From Blepharisma japonicum (lineage: Eukaryota > Ciliophora > Heterotrichea > Heterotrichida > Blepharismidae), in contig CATKHK010000001.1 of the NCBI GenBank assembly GCA_949751835.1, positions 744,001 to 808,000 of the forward strand: 64,000 nt of DNA, in the 5' to 3' direction. Below, in pieces: positions 41,738 through 51,955 of the stretch. The notes beneath the pieces are model-generated. The model searched no databases. It was not told the DNA's origin and saw only the letters and a program-made list of their open reading frames with translations. The position numbers and the translations under genes were made by a program. Position 1 is the stretch's first letter. Every line of letters starts with the position of its first letter.

Positions 41738-42610
41738 TTATCTCTCTGAAATATTATTTTTCTTGTATAAAAGATAGCCATAAAGCTTTGTAGGTCCTTC
41801 TCCTTTAGCAATACCTCCATATACTAAAGCATCGCGAACTATAAATGTAATAATTCCAGCTAATATGCAAATTTTTGAATGATAATTTGGATCCAATTTC
41901 GAATGATGCCCTTTAGCCAGTACTGCACATCTGCTTATGTTTTTGAAAGAAAAATCAAAGGTATTTATTTTTTCTTCAAATAACTCACTCAATAATTTCC
42001 CTTCTAAAGTAGCTTTGTTTCAAATATCAGAAAAAAATGCCCTGCTCTGTTCTGAAGCTTCGTTAATGTCAGATGGAAGGGGGCGACATAAAAGCTGGAA
42101 AAAAAGACTGAATATTGGCTTTGATTCAGTTGGAAGAGTTGTATTGAGGCAAATTAATTCTTCTCCTAAAAAGTTCATAAGCTTAAGGGCTTCTTTTGAT
42201 TTTGATGATAATGAGAATGGAGGTGGATCAGAAGTATCACGGCCTTCTTCAATGAATTGTTTTAATCCCTCTCTTATTTCTTTTAGCGTTGCATATGAGG
42301 GTTCAGCGTTTTCCATAATTTTGGATTCTTCTTTATGATTTATTTGATTTGGCTTTTTTTGGCTATCTATTTTTATATTATTTTGCTTTGGCTGTTTCTT
42401 GACTTCTATTTTATTTCGATTTAGCTTTTTATTATCCTCTTTTTGAATAGGAATTTTCTTCTCTTCTTCATGATGCTTCATCGTATGATTTATACTGCTT
42501 TTCTTTTTTTGGATTTCATTTGTTTGCTTTGTTTTAAGTTCTGTTGTTTTCTTTACCTCTTCTAAAGCTCCTTTCTTCTTAATTACTCCTTTACTTGGAT
42601 TTTGATTCAT
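41738..42610 (-). CDS. Paralogue of the KEKE-domain protein, 290 aa
   Basis: ATG at 42610; the frame continues through TGA-Trp at 42017-42019 (SDIWNKATLEGK, where the paralogue reads ADIRNKDAHEGK). The N-terminal about 100 residues are Lys/Gln/Asn-rich but shorter and less regular than in the 442-aa copy. The C-terminal domain aligns along its whole length (PPPFSLSSKSKEALKLMNFL, GIITFIVRDALVYGG). Function unknown. Tandem copy in the same orientation, with a decayed third copy between them. Confidence 0.85.
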
Positions 42611-43000
42611 ATTTATATTAATTACATCTTTTCATGTCTGAACAGGTTTTATTGCATAAAAATGAAAAATTCAAGCCAGATTAAAATGCGTTTTATCAAT
42701 GCTCTAGGGTTTAAAATATAGAAAATTTATATTTACTCATAAAACTTATTTATTCAAGAACATCGTAAAGATACAACGATTTAAAATGAGCAAAGAAAGA
42801 AAATCTTAAGAGCATTCAGCCTTAATAAATAAGTATATATTTATGATATACTCCATAAATGCTTTATTAAAATTCCTATATTTTAATTGTACTTTAAAGT
42901 AATGAAATTATAAATTTATATTAATAAGCTTTTAGAAGATTATAGCTCTTACTTACAAAATAAAAATTATCAAAATATTTTAAAACAAAGGTTCAAATGC
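42611..43000. other. AT-rich intergenic, nothing seen
   Basis: No supported frame on either strand and no RNA gene recognised. Confidence 0.6.
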
Positions 43001-44500
43001 TTACTTTCTTTTAGAACTGCTCAAGAATGGCATATTATATATAAAATCAGACAAGCAAAAGAATGCTTGCATTTTTCGCCTATAAATAAACTTTTCCAAT
43101 CTAGCATGGCATATTTTATAAGCAGTTTTTTGACTTTGTGAAGGTGTTGGATACTCAAACCAAACCGAAATTTCCGGTTCTTTGGTAGCTGGCTCAATAG
43201 CGCTTAAATTGCATTTTCTGTTATTTTCAAAAGCTCCAAACGTCCCTGTCATTGTTGGACTATGCAAAATAGAGCTATTCTGTATTTCTTCTTTACTGAA
43301 ATCAAACGTCAATGACTGTTCTTCATCATTTCCTAGCTCTTTTTTAAATGTTCCCATGCATAATTTTAATCTTTCTTTAAAAATCCCATCAACTATTCTC
43401 AATCCTTTTTTTTGCTCTGCAATGCTGCATATTTTTGACGATGGAGTTTTATTATGATGCTGCTTTGGTGGCTTTGGAGGTAAAAGCTCACTGAAATCTA
43501 GCTTCGGCACTTTAATTGCATTTGATTTTGGTAATCCTTCTAAGCTGAGCTCAATATCAAGTTCAAGCCCTTTAGGAAGCTCTGTTATATCAGGGTTAAA
43601 CTCAAATGACGCATCTTCTTTGGGTTTTTTAGACCCAATGGACTCATTAAATCTCAATGTATGTTTTGGCTCTATTTGTCTACTTGACGCAACCCCTGGG
43701 GAATCTACTGAGCTTTCATAGAAATCAAGCTTAATTTCACTGATTTCATTCAAATCTGAATAGTTTTTCTTTTTCGACAGTGGAGATGCTACTATTTGAT
43801 CTTCAGAGTACATTACGAGGCTTAATTCATTGTCGTGAATTATCTCTTTTGGCTCTGGAGATCCACCTTCTTGATAATATAATGATCTTTTTGAAGCATT
43901 GTGCTCAGTTACTGCACATGATGTTGTTATATTACAATCTCTTATCATAGGCTGAGTTCTTACTAATTTTTCTGGCTTTGATGGCAAAATTTGTAAGATT
44001 TTTTCATGGAATCTTGGTGAAAGCTCTTCTTTAGTGGAGCTTGTTAGAAGTGTCAAGCCTACAGCATTGCAATGGGTGCATTTAGTGAATGCTAAAGGAT
44101 TGTAATATTGTGCCTGAGTTTTCTCTAGTTTTCGCATAGAATCTCTAGTTCTTTTAAAAACCAGTTTTTCTAAAATTAAGCTTAAAATTTTTATTTCTTT
44201 GGAATTATTTTTGGGATTCTTCCATTCTTTATTGTATTTTTCATAAAAAGAGGACTCTTTGTTTGGTGCAAATGTACGGTTGTGTCGACTTGTACTGAGA
44301 GCATCCAGCTTTTTTTGCAAAAATGGACTTACGTTACCCAGTTTTTCTTGTAAATTCAGCCTGAAAACTTGTTTGCCTGCTACTTTTGAATTTTGAAAAA
44401 GTTTGTTAACTCTTTCAACAAAGCTGTTTTCAGGGATTATATTTTCTGATAGATTTTCTTTTGGTTTCAAAACTCTTAAATTGCGTCTATCAGTTGTCAT
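43001..44500 (-). CDS. Hypothetical protein, 499 aa
   Basis: MTTDRRNLRVLKPKENLSEN. Mostly disordered and Ser/Glu-rich. Two helical basic segments stand out: IKILSLILEKLVFKRTRDSMRKLEK (about 115-140) and the C-terminal YKICHARLEKFIYRRKMQAF. These resemble the aromatic/basic helices in the tail of the RCC1 protein at 17394-20759, but too loosely for a family claim. A single CxHC..C (KCTHCNAVG) is not enough for a zinc finger. No intron or internal TGA. Confidence 0.75.
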   Translation of the reverse strand: MTTDRRNLRVLKPKENLSENIIPENSFVERVNKLFQNSKVAGKQVFRLNLQEKLGNVSPFLQKKLDALSTSRHNRTFAPNKESSFYEKYNKEWKNPKNNSKEIKILSLILEKLVFKRTRDSMRKLEKTQAQYYNPLAFTKCTHCNAVGLTLLTSSTKEELSPRFHEKILQILPSKPEKLVRTQPMIRDCNITTSCAVTEHNASKRSLYYQEGGSPEPKEIIHDNELSLVMYSEDQIVASPLSKKKNYSDLNEISEIKLDFYESSVDSPGVASSRQIEPKHTLRFNESIGSKKPKEDASFEFNPDITELPKGLELDIELSLEGLPKSNAIKVPKLDFSELLPPKPPKQHHNKTPSSKICSIAEQKKGLRIVDGIFKERLKLCMGTFKKELGNDEEQSLTFDFSKEEIQNSSILHSPTMTGTFGAFENNRKCNLSAIEPATKEPEISVWFEYPTPSQSQKTAYKICHARLEKFIYRRKMQAFFCLSDFIYNMPFLSSSKRK

Positions 44501-44783
44501 ATTTTAATTGTTAGAGTATAATTCATATACAAATTTAAATAGATAAATTGAATAAAATTTCTTAAATTATAATATCAGAAGAGTATTTTTATAGACAAAA
44601 TTTAGACATACATAATTATTTTGTGCTTATAAAATTGCAAAACTAAAATTATAATCTATAAAATAACCTAAAAATATTCAATTAATCAAAATTTTTAATA
44701 AATGCATCAATTAATTAGAAATTTCAAAAGTCAAATGAATGTTATAAACATTACCATTACTAATATCATATCTTATACAGCAC

Positions 44784-46145
44784 CTATTGGCTAGCTTTTC
44801 TAGTCAGCATCGCAAAAGTCCTTGAATTAGTCCTTTTGCTCGTGCTTGTAGGTGGATAAGGAACCTGATTTTCCAAATTAAAAGCATCAAAAGCAATGCC
44901 TACATCAATAATGCTCAAGTTTTCTTCTCCACATATATCTGAAATAATCCAGGGCTCTTCACTTATGAGCTTTGCTGGATCCTTAGTATTCATCAGAACT
45001 CTTCTTACTCTTACAAAAATGTCATCGCCCAATTTACTTCTTAAGAAGTCTCCCATTAGCATTGGTCTAATTGGGGAGTTTGGGCACTGTTTTAAGATAC
45101 TTTCTGAAAATGTAAAGCATTTTTGGGAAGATCTTGATGTACAAGAACCATCGTTTTTAGATGGAGGAGATTTCTTTCCCTGCTGGGAATGAGTGGCTGT
45201 TTGGACATTTGCTGAGTCCATAGGGGTTTCTGGCTTATGACTTGAAGGAGCTGATGTGGGATGAGCTGGATTTGATTTATGAGGAATATGGGTAGGCGTT
45301 GGAATATTAATCGAAATTTCTTTTTGATATTTTTTAGTTTTCCTTGTATTTATGCTCAGCTCTTTTCGCTCTTCTGTAGAATTAAATATCGGCATCGTCA
45401 AAATGGCTGCTGCTGAAGGTCTAAGCTCTTTGTCTTTGCTCAGCATTGATGACACCAAATTCTTCAAATTCTGACTATACTTGTCTGGAATTGGATTTGG
45501 CTCATTATTTATTATTGAATTAACAACCGCAATCAGATTTTCCCCTTCAAACGGTCTTTTCAATGTACAAAGTTCATATACAATGCACCCCAGACTCCAA
45601 ATATCAGCTTTATTATCATAAGGTTCTCCTTTGCATATTTCAGGCGCTAAATAATAAGGAGTTCCTACACTAGTGACAGCTAGCTCATCACTAAAGTTGA
45701 GGATTTTTGAAATCCCAAAATCTCCAACTTGGACACCTCCATCCTTAGTCAAAAAAATATTGTGGCTTTTTAAGTCTCTATGGATAATTTTGTTGTTGTG
45801 GATATGATTTAATGCTTCAGCAAGCTGTCCAATTCACTTCCAAATTTGAGCCTCGTTAAAACTGCTGTTTTGGTCTTTCACTGATCGAATTCGAGCAGCG
45901 AGGTCTCCGCCTTCGGCGTAGTCCATAATAATGCACAGGTAACCATCATCGATTAAGCTTTCATGATACTGGATGATATATGGATGGTCAAGCTGCTCTA
46001 ATACGTTTACTTCTTTACAATTGGGCTGCTCTGTCTCTAAAGGCACCTTTTTCATTGCGACTAGAGCGCCGTCTTCTCTTTCGACAAGCCAAACTTCCCC
46101 ATAACGACCTCTGCCTAAGTTTCTAAGCTTTCTGTATCGATCCAT
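44784..46145 (-). CDS. NIMA-related (NEK) protein kinase
   Basis: 453 aa, joined by TGA-Trp at 45831-45833. Kinase domain (about 1-260): LGRGRYGEVWLVE, VAMKKVPLE, MDYAEGGDLAARI, HRDLKSHNIFL (the K-x-x-N form usual in NEKs), GDFGISKIL and GTPYYLAPEICKGEPYDNKADIWSLGC. The tail is Ser/Pro-rich for about 90 residues and then has a compact region (DFLRSKLGDDIFVRVRRVL, IIDVGIAFDAF). NEKs control cilia and mitosis and are greatly expanded in ciliates. The exact subfamily is not readable. Confidence 0.93.
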
Positions 46146-47521
46146 GTTAAAATTTTATTATGCAGAGATGAGGAGATGATTTCATGGATATGGAGATATG
46201 GAAAAAACAGGCGTTTACTGCTTAAGTTGTTTTATAGATGTTTTTTGGTAGGTTGAAGAATACCGTTATTGAAAAATATTCAAACGAATTCTTAATTCTT
46301 TAAAAATTGTGTAAGTATTTAATCGTCAAAGCACTGTTATAACTCAATAATGGACAAATTAAATCCTGTTGGCTACTTTGGTCATAAAATTATAAAAAAA
46401 TATGAATTTTTATAGATTAATTTGGAAGTAAACAATCAGAATTGCAATTTAGCAATTAATTAAAGTTCTTTTTCTCATATGAAATTGGCGAAGTTTTGAC
46501 TTTGATAACTGTTAATAACATAAATAAAAAATGGAAGCGAACATGAAGAAAGAGTCATTACCTTATTACTTAGGAGATAATGATCCATGCAAAAGCTAAT
46601 TAAATTTTCATATTAGTGAAATTCATCACTATTATTTAGAAATAAAAGACTTGACAAGACTTCTTGTGGAATTAGAGATGCAAGGAAAAGGTTAAATTCT
46701 TAATATAGATGAGTTTTAGAAATGTAAATAAGGTAATGAATCAGTTTAAACAGCGAAGCAAAGCATGAGCTGAGATAATTTGCGAGTGGAGATAAGGATT
46801 TAACTGATGAGTCTTTTCATTAAGCATTAGCTAGAAGGAAAGAATAAGCGTGCAACGACTGACTAGTTACAATTAGACCATGAAAATCGCAATGATTATA
46901 GCAGTCAATAATCTTACCTATTACTATATGCTATTCATATATCAAATCAAATCAATTATCCTTAAAGCCCAACAACTCTGTCCCACATCGCTTTATCAGG
47001 GCTCTCTCTGAGGAGTCATTTTAGGGTTCGTTTTGTCGCTAACCCAACCAAACATTATCAAAAGGTCAAACTTTTTGCTCCACGTAAATATGCTTAGTCG
47101 CTATCCTTACAGTTTCGAGTTCACCAACTTAGGGTACTTTAAGCATCTGAAAGGTCTCGTCCTCAAAAACCTGAGGATATGATAAGCCTACAGAAATTGG
47201 ATTTGCTTCAAGATAGAGTCTAGTACTGCGCATCGCTGGGCTTGGTGCTCTTTTTGCTAAACCTTATGATCAAAATTAACCAAAAGAGAGATTTTATTCC
47301 GGAGTGCAGACAAATCTAATTAAAGCCATATATAGATTATCCCTATCCATAATCAACTACAAAGAATATTTTCATTAAAGATGTACAATATCCTTGAAGA
47401 TTCAATTTATATCTACATTTAAAAAACTCTTTTGATATGAATAAGCAAACTCTAGTTTTAATTTTCAATACTTTTCATTCCTTTCTTATATTTATCTCTA
47501 TTCTGAACTAATATTTATAAA
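46146..47521. other. 1.4-kb gene-poor stretch with a coding relic
   Basis: Upstream of NEK (minus) and RPC5 (plus). Bases 46146-46530 and 47264-47521 are AT-rich without a gene. The minus-strand relic 46931-47263 is listed separately. Between 46531 and 46930 a plus frame is interrupted by about eight TAA/TAG in about 110 codons, about the density expected by chance in AT-rich DNA, so it is not annotated. Confidence 0.55.
46931..47263 (-). pseudogene. Decayed minus-strand coding relic, unidentified
   Basis: A single minus frame reads GLAKRAPSPAMRSTRLYLEA..GLSYPQVFEDETFQMLKVP, VGELETVRIATKHIYVEQKV and ends KDNWFDLIYE at a TAG (46931-46933). It has three internal stops (TAA, TAG, TAA) in 111 codons, far fewer than the AT-rich background would give, uses TGA as Trp, and its first codon positions are purine-rich as in real genes. 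No 15-nt intron with the usual A removes the stops. No start codon. The surrounding frame shifts upstream. I do not recognise the protein. Confidence 0.4.
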
Positions 47522-48652
47522 ATGAGCATGGAATTAGAAGATGAAGTTTTATGCGAGCTTGATGTAGTATTAAACTCACAATGTGAAGGACAGCTATTTC
47601 TAATCCAATATCCTCTCCGGCCTCGATACCGGCCATATGGAGACCAAGGCACTCTATCTTCAGGCAAAATTGGAACCAACTCTTTACAATTAAATTACAA
47701 CCTAAACTCGTCTGGCCCCAATTACGATAAAAAATCCAACGAATTCAATCACAAAGAGCAGACCCTCCAAAGCAAAACTATTGTTCCATTAAACGACTAT
47801 TGGATCGGAGTCATTAGAGAAAACACTCTTTCACTTTCTCCTTTAGAAAAAGTCTATCAAATGAGACCTGCAATGGACTATGTTGACGCTTCTACCAAGA
47901 CAAGGTATATTGAAGACAAAGACGAAGAAGAAAATCTAAAGGCTGAAAAAGAGTCTAAGAAAATGAGGATTTTTAAGAAAAAAGAAGCACATAAAGTAGA
48001 AGAAGAAGAAAAATTGAAGCCTGTAGAAGTTATAGGGATGAATAATGAAGCAAGTATAGAAGCTTTTGAAAGCTTGATACCTAAAAATTGTGAAGAAATT
48101 GAAATAACATCAAATTCAGCTGAATATATAGCTAATTTTTTACCTGAACAAACAAAAAATTTTGGATTTAGAAATACATTAAGAGAAATGCCAATATCAC
48201 TTCAGGTTGAAGAAATATTAAAAAAGGCTGAAGTTATTAATTATGAATTTCTAATTGAGCTGCTTGGAAAAAATGACTCAAGAATAGATCAAGCTTTAAC
48301 TCAGAAAGCCACAATTATTAGGGGAAGATGGGTATGCAAAAGTGACTTATTGCAGCTTGGAGATTCTGAGAAAATCAGAGATGTCTGCTTAGCTATATTA
48401 TTTTCAAAAGGATTTTTAGAAAAATCAAAGTATTAACCATATAGACTTGTCCAATCATTTAAAGATTTACACAAAATTAGCTCAATAATTACAAAAATCA
48501 CAGTAAGAGAGTCTTCAAAATGGATTCTCAAAGGAGAAGAAGGAATGATGTAATTATCATTTAGAGATGAAAGGCTAGAGGCTAAAAGCAATGAGTACTG
48601 GAAACAAAAAATAAAAACTTTCAAAAAAGAATTTCCTGATCTTTTTAATTAG
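47522..48652 (+). CDS. RNA polymerase III subunit RPC5 (POLR3E/RPC37-like), three exons
   Basis: 366 aa; exons 47522-48429, 48445-48549 and 48565-48652. The N-terminus LCELDVVLNSQCEGQLFLIQYPLRPRYRPY, followed by NSLQLNYNLNSSGPNYD and LNDYWIGVIRENTLSLSPLEKVYQMRPAMDYVD, matches the RPC5/RPC37 family, which dimerises with RPC4 and acts in Pol III termination and reinitiation. The C-terminus has a winged-helix-like part (EILKKAEVINYEFLIELLG, ATIIRGRWVCKSDLL). Unspliced, the frame stops 65 residues early. The mammalian protein is much longer; the yeast one is close to this length. Confidence 0.82.
48430..48444 (+). other. 15-nt intron 1 of RPC5 gene
   Basis: GTATTAACCATATAG, phase 2, A at position 10; retention gives TAA. 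Joins LEKSK-LVQSFKDL. Confidence 0.88.
48550..48564 (+). other. 15-nt intron 2 of RPC5 gene
   Basis: GTAATTATCATTTAG, phase 2, A at position 10; retention gives TAA. Confidence 0.85.
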
Positions 48653-48785
48653 GCAGAATAATTTTAATTTTAAGAAATTTTATATCCAATAAATTTTTTT
48701 TATAGAATTGCCATAGAAGTCAAGATCAACTTATTTGCTGATAAAGAAGGTAAAATAATGCAAGAATTATAATTAATTGGTTATC

Positions 48786-49421
48786 TTAATCAACATGCTG
48801 ATGAAGAATTGCTGGAATTAGCGTAGACCATCCTAATTGAATTTTTTCTTTCATGACATCCAAAATATCTCCACAAGGATCAAGATTAACCAAATATGTA
48901 ACTTTGCATCTCTTATCACTAATAGGCTCAATATATAAAGTTGACAGATTAAGGTTGGCTCTTACACACCCTTCTGTAAGAGGAACTTCAGGTACTTCTA
49001 AACTCTTTTCAAATATGACATATGAGTTTCCCCTAATCCTGTAATCCTGAATGTAAATAAATTCTCTATTGGTAACTGGCCATTTCATCTGAAGAACAAT
49101 AAAAATCAGTTTTAGGTTGCCCTCTTCAGCGACAACTTCAGCATTGGCAGGTCCGTCATCATTAATAGGATTTACAAGGTTACCTTTTCCCCATCTGGTT
49201 TCAAGAGGCATTGAGATGAAGAAATTAAACATTTCTTCAGCAGAATGGGCAAATTCTGATTCTCCTTTTCCTGCGTGGACTGGGTTGTTAAAAAAGGGTC
49301 TAGTATAAATTTTAACATTGTGCTTTTCCTCTTCAAACTTCCACTCACTGTTTTTCAGCTGATCTGATTCATTTAATCCATTGCTGATAAGCATATTTGC
49401 ACGAGAAACCCAATCCTCCAT
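48786..49421 (-). CDS. START-domain lipid-binding protein, 211 aa
   Basis: The whole protein is a START domain: an N-terminal helix, EWKFEEEKHNVKIYTRPFFN, GESEFAHSAEEMFNFFIS, KMKWPVTNREFIYIQDYRI (the W-P-x-x-N-R-[DE] START signature), and the C-terminal helix MKEKIQLGWSTLIPAIL. START domains bind lipids or sterols in a helix-grip fold; ligand is not predictable. Length is minimal for a single-domain member, with no membrane tether. Start MEDWVSRANML is preceded immediately by an in-frame TAA. Confidence 0.9.
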   Translation of the reverse strand: MEDWVSRANMLISNGLNESDQLKNSEWKFEEEKHNVKIYTRPFFNNPVHAGKGESEFAHSAEEMFNFFISMPLETRWGKGNLVNPINDDGPANAEVVAEEGNLKLIFIVLQMKWPVTNREFIYIQDYRIRGNSYVIFEKSLEVPEVPLTEGCVRANLNLSTLYIEPISDKRCKVTYLVNLDPCGDILDVMKEKIQLGWSTLIPAILHQHVD

Positions 49422-49985
49422 TTATAAATAAACGCATAAATATGGTTGACTGATCATATAAAAAAACAAAAGCATTAATTTATTTGCTTTCTGATGTTTA
49501 TTTTGTGTAATTTTAGTTCATTTTACATCTTTTGAAGTTAAATATTTATGAATCTTAAGCAATAATTGAAAACTTTTGTATATGATATATCCGTTGCTTA
49601 TATTTCTGGATGATCTCATACATAGGAAAATTATTCTATGAATGAAATCAAAATTATGTGTATGGGTCTCTATATTTGAATAACTCCACGTGTGATATTT
49701 TGGCTCTATATATGGAATTATTTTCAAAACATAGAACCCATCCCAAAAAGCCTTTCTACCTAAAATAGATATAGTCTCTGAGGCAATTTCTTAGGGATTC
49801 TTCGTACATAAAGGATGATTCCAAGTGTGAGAGTCCATAAAAAAATTATTTCAAGGGAGGAGCTTATTCATTTAAAGTCTTATAAAACAAAAATAAAATC
49901 AACCATTAACACTTAAAATTTAGCCATACCATGCATTTAAACTAACAAATGCTTCAAGAAAATGTAAATTGATAACTTTATTAAA
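49422..49985. other. Intergenic between divergent genes, with an open minus frame
   Basis: On the minus strand about 49789-49422 is open for about 120 codons with TGA as Trp (for example AFWDGFYVLKIIPYIEPKYH) and ends in TAA directly before the START gene's ATG, in the same frame. No ATG lies at its upstream end and no intron joins it, so I regard it as a weak relic or chance frame, not a gene. The rest is AT-rich. Confidence 0.4.
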
Positions 49986-50381
49986 ATGGATTTGAGATAT
50001 GTGTCTGGCAGAAATAGAAAAGTACACGAAATGCTACAAAAGAAAGGATATGACCTAGAATCTTTATTTTCAGCTTCTGCTGAACTTATAAAAATAATCG
50101 AAGTTCTTCAGCTTCCTCATCAAGACGGTTTAGGCTTTGTGGAAAGACTCAAAGATGCTTATGATGAGTCTCAAGGAAAAGAAATTGAAGCTGAAACCAG
50201 CAAAAAGAAATGCAGGGACAGAATTTCTGTTCAAAGTAAAGCTACAAATCGCATTTATTTCTTCAGAGCTACTGAAAATCCCAATCAGTTTGAATGTGAA
50301 AATTGTGAAGAAAGTGTCAAACTGAGTGATAGAGATTTAATCTCACACATAAAGTCGAAACATCATGCTGGAGAAGAATAA
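49986..50381 (+). CDS. Small zinc-finger-type protein, 131 aa
   Basis: MDLRYVSGRNRKVHEMLQKK. A helical N-terminal half (LESLFSASAELIKIIEVLQLP) and an acidic-basic middle are followed by a C-terminal CxxC..H..H finger (FECENCEESVKLSDRDLISHIKSKHH), with spacing close to a classical C2H2 finger. Probably a nucleic-acid or protein-binding factor; no orthologue recognised. Confidence 0.8.
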   Translation: MDLRYVSGRNRKVHEMLQKKGYDLESLFSASAELIKIIEVLQLPHQDGLGFVERLKDAYDESQGKEIEAETSKKKCRDRISVQSKATNRIYFFRATENPNQFECENCEESVKLSDRDLISHIKSKHHAGEE

Positions 50382-50576
50382 ATGTGAATAATCAAAGAGA
50401 AAATTAATGCTCAAATTATCTAAAGTTTTCTTATAGATTTTGGAATAATTGTATATATGATCATTATTAAGGACTTGTTTTATTTATATACAGCAATAAT
50501 TTAAGAATGCAGTCTCGGCTGCTTGATTTCTTATTGGACTCGCAAAATATTAATACTTATAGTCTGATAATTTATT

Positions 50577-50843
50577 CTATTCTTGTTTTTGCACATATGT
50601 TGATTGGACATACTGAAGCAGCCTCACACAATTTTTAAGCTCCTCTTCCATATCCTTGCAGCTGACAGTGTGGTCTTTTTCTCTTTGCTCTTTTTTGCAC
50701 AGAATAAGTTTTCTCTTTAATGGCCTGCATCCCACTCTTAAAAGTTTTTCATTAATATCATACTTATCTTTGGCTGAAGCTTTTCACCATTCTAACCTCT
50801 CATCTTCTAAAAGTCTGCTTATTTCTTACTGCTCTTTGTCCAT
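50577..50843 (-). CDS. Twin-CX9C mitochondrial intermembrane-space protein, 83 aa (two exons)
   Basis: Exon 1 is 14 bases (50830-50843, MDKE and part of a Gln codon), intron 50815-50829, then exon 2 to TAG at 50577-50579; one TGA-Trp follows a TGG (LEWWKA). The core has GCRPLKRKLILCK and SCKDMEEELKNCV: two Cys pairs, each with exactly nine residues between, separated by 12 residues. This is the twin CX9C (CHCH) hairpin oxidised by Mia40; members are respiratory-complex assembly factors (COX17/19/23, CMC, COA types). The subtype is not clear. The gene is not visible to simple ORF scanning. Its start is 28 bp from the HIBCH start. Confidence 0.8.
50815..50829 (-). other. 15-nt intron in twin-CX9C gene
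   Basis: GTAAGAAATAAGCAG, phase 2, A at position 10. The only intron here ending CAG. Retention gives TAA after five codons. Confidence 0.88.
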
Positions 50844-50871
50844 GATAAAATTATGATATGTGATTTTAATA
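50844..50871. promoter_or_regulatory. 28-bp bidirectional promoter/5' leader
   Basis: Entire space between the start codons of the twin-CX9C gene (minus) and the HIBCH-like gene (plus). It is AT-rich with no obvious TATA consensus. Both 5' leaders and core promoter functions must fit here or within the coding ends. Confidence 0.6.
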
Positions 50872-51921
50872 ATGGTAAAAGCAAAACTTAATTCTTTAGT
50901 ACGCTCAACTGAGCATAATGACCTTTTACACATTCACATAAACCGACCGAAAGCATTAAATGCTTTAAACAAGAAAATTATTCGGGAAATTGCAAGCTTA
51001 GTCAGAGAGGCACACAATCAAAGCAAAAATGTATTATTCACAGGTGAAGGAAGAGCTTTTTCTGCTGGTGGAGATGTGGTGAGTATCATAAAAGCTGATA
51101 TAACCCCTGAAGAGTTCTACCAAGAGGAGTTTACTTTGATTTATTTTGTTTCCAGGATGCTTACTGAAAGAGTTGCTATCATGGATGGCATTGTTATGGG
51201 CGGAGGGGTTGGCTTATCTATGGCTTGCTCAATAAGAGTAGCAACCAATAATACAGCATTTGCCATGCCTGAAGGAGCAATTGGCTATATACCTGATGTC
51301 GGAGCTTCCTATTTCTTATCTCGTATGAATCCTCCAGAGCTTGGTCTTTACCTTTCACTGACTGGCGAAAGATTGAGTGGAGTCGACTGCTATTTATTTG
51401 GCCTTGCTCATTACTATATAGAATGTGACACAGATTTAATTATTTCTGGACTATACGAAGGATCAATAGAAAATGTGCTACAAGTATACCACGTAAACCC
51501 AAGCTGAGAAAAGTCCTCAATTATCCCTTATTTAGACCAAATCAAGCAATGCTTTATTATTGATGGTACTGTAGAACTAGTAGTTAAAAAACTCAGTCAA
51601 TTAGATACCCCATGGACTGCAAAGACCTTACAAAAAATCCAAACAATGTGCCCATTATCTTTGAAGATTTCCTATGAAGCTTTTAGGAGAGGAAAATCAA
51701 TGACTTATAAGGACTGTTTAGCAATGGAGTATAATTTAGTGGTCCAAATGCAGTCGCAGAGGTCAATCAACTTTTTAGAAGGCGTCAGACACAAGTTGGT
51801 TGTAAAAGCAAGTGGGACGCCAAACTGGGTCCCTGACGATTTAATAGAGTTAGGAGATGGGAGTATTCTTCCATATTTCGCTAATAAAGAAGGTCCAAGA
51901 CTGGAACTTCCTAGGCTTTAA
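50872..51921 (+). CDS. 3-hydroxyisobutyryl-CoA hydrolase (enoyl-CoA hydratase family)
   Basis: 349 aa from ATG 50872, across TGA-Trp at 51505-51507. Crotonase fold blocks: NRPKALNALNKKI, GEGRAFSAGGDV (CoA/oxyanion loop, about 58-69), DGIVMGGGVGLSM (about 105-117) and MPEGAIGYIPDVGASYFLSR, with Glu134 and Asp142 at the positions of the HIBCH catalytic acids. The C-terminal extension with TPNWVPDDL matches HIBCH rather than simple enoyl-CoA hydratase. The enzyme acts in mitochondrial valine breakdown. A GTG at 50860 upstream is not needed. No obvious long presequence. Confidence 0.9.
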
Positions 51922-51955
51922 CTAATTAAATATGAAATAATATTAAGGAAGAAAA

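Noticed and set aside
46531-46870. Plus frame starting MEANMKKESLPYYLG that reads plausibly if TAA/TAG are Gln, as in other ciliates or Condylostoma.
   Set aside because: Eight stops in about 112 codons is about the chance density in AT-rich DNA, and every supported gene here ends in TAA or TAG. No domain emerges from the Gln reading.
49422-49789. Minus frame of about 120 codons running in frame into the START gene.
   Set aside because: It has no ATG at its start, ends at TAA right before the START Met, and no 15-nt intron removes the stop.
50860-50871. GTG start adding four residues to the HIBCH-like protein.
   Set aside because: Non-ATG start is unnecessary; ATG at 50872 is well placed.
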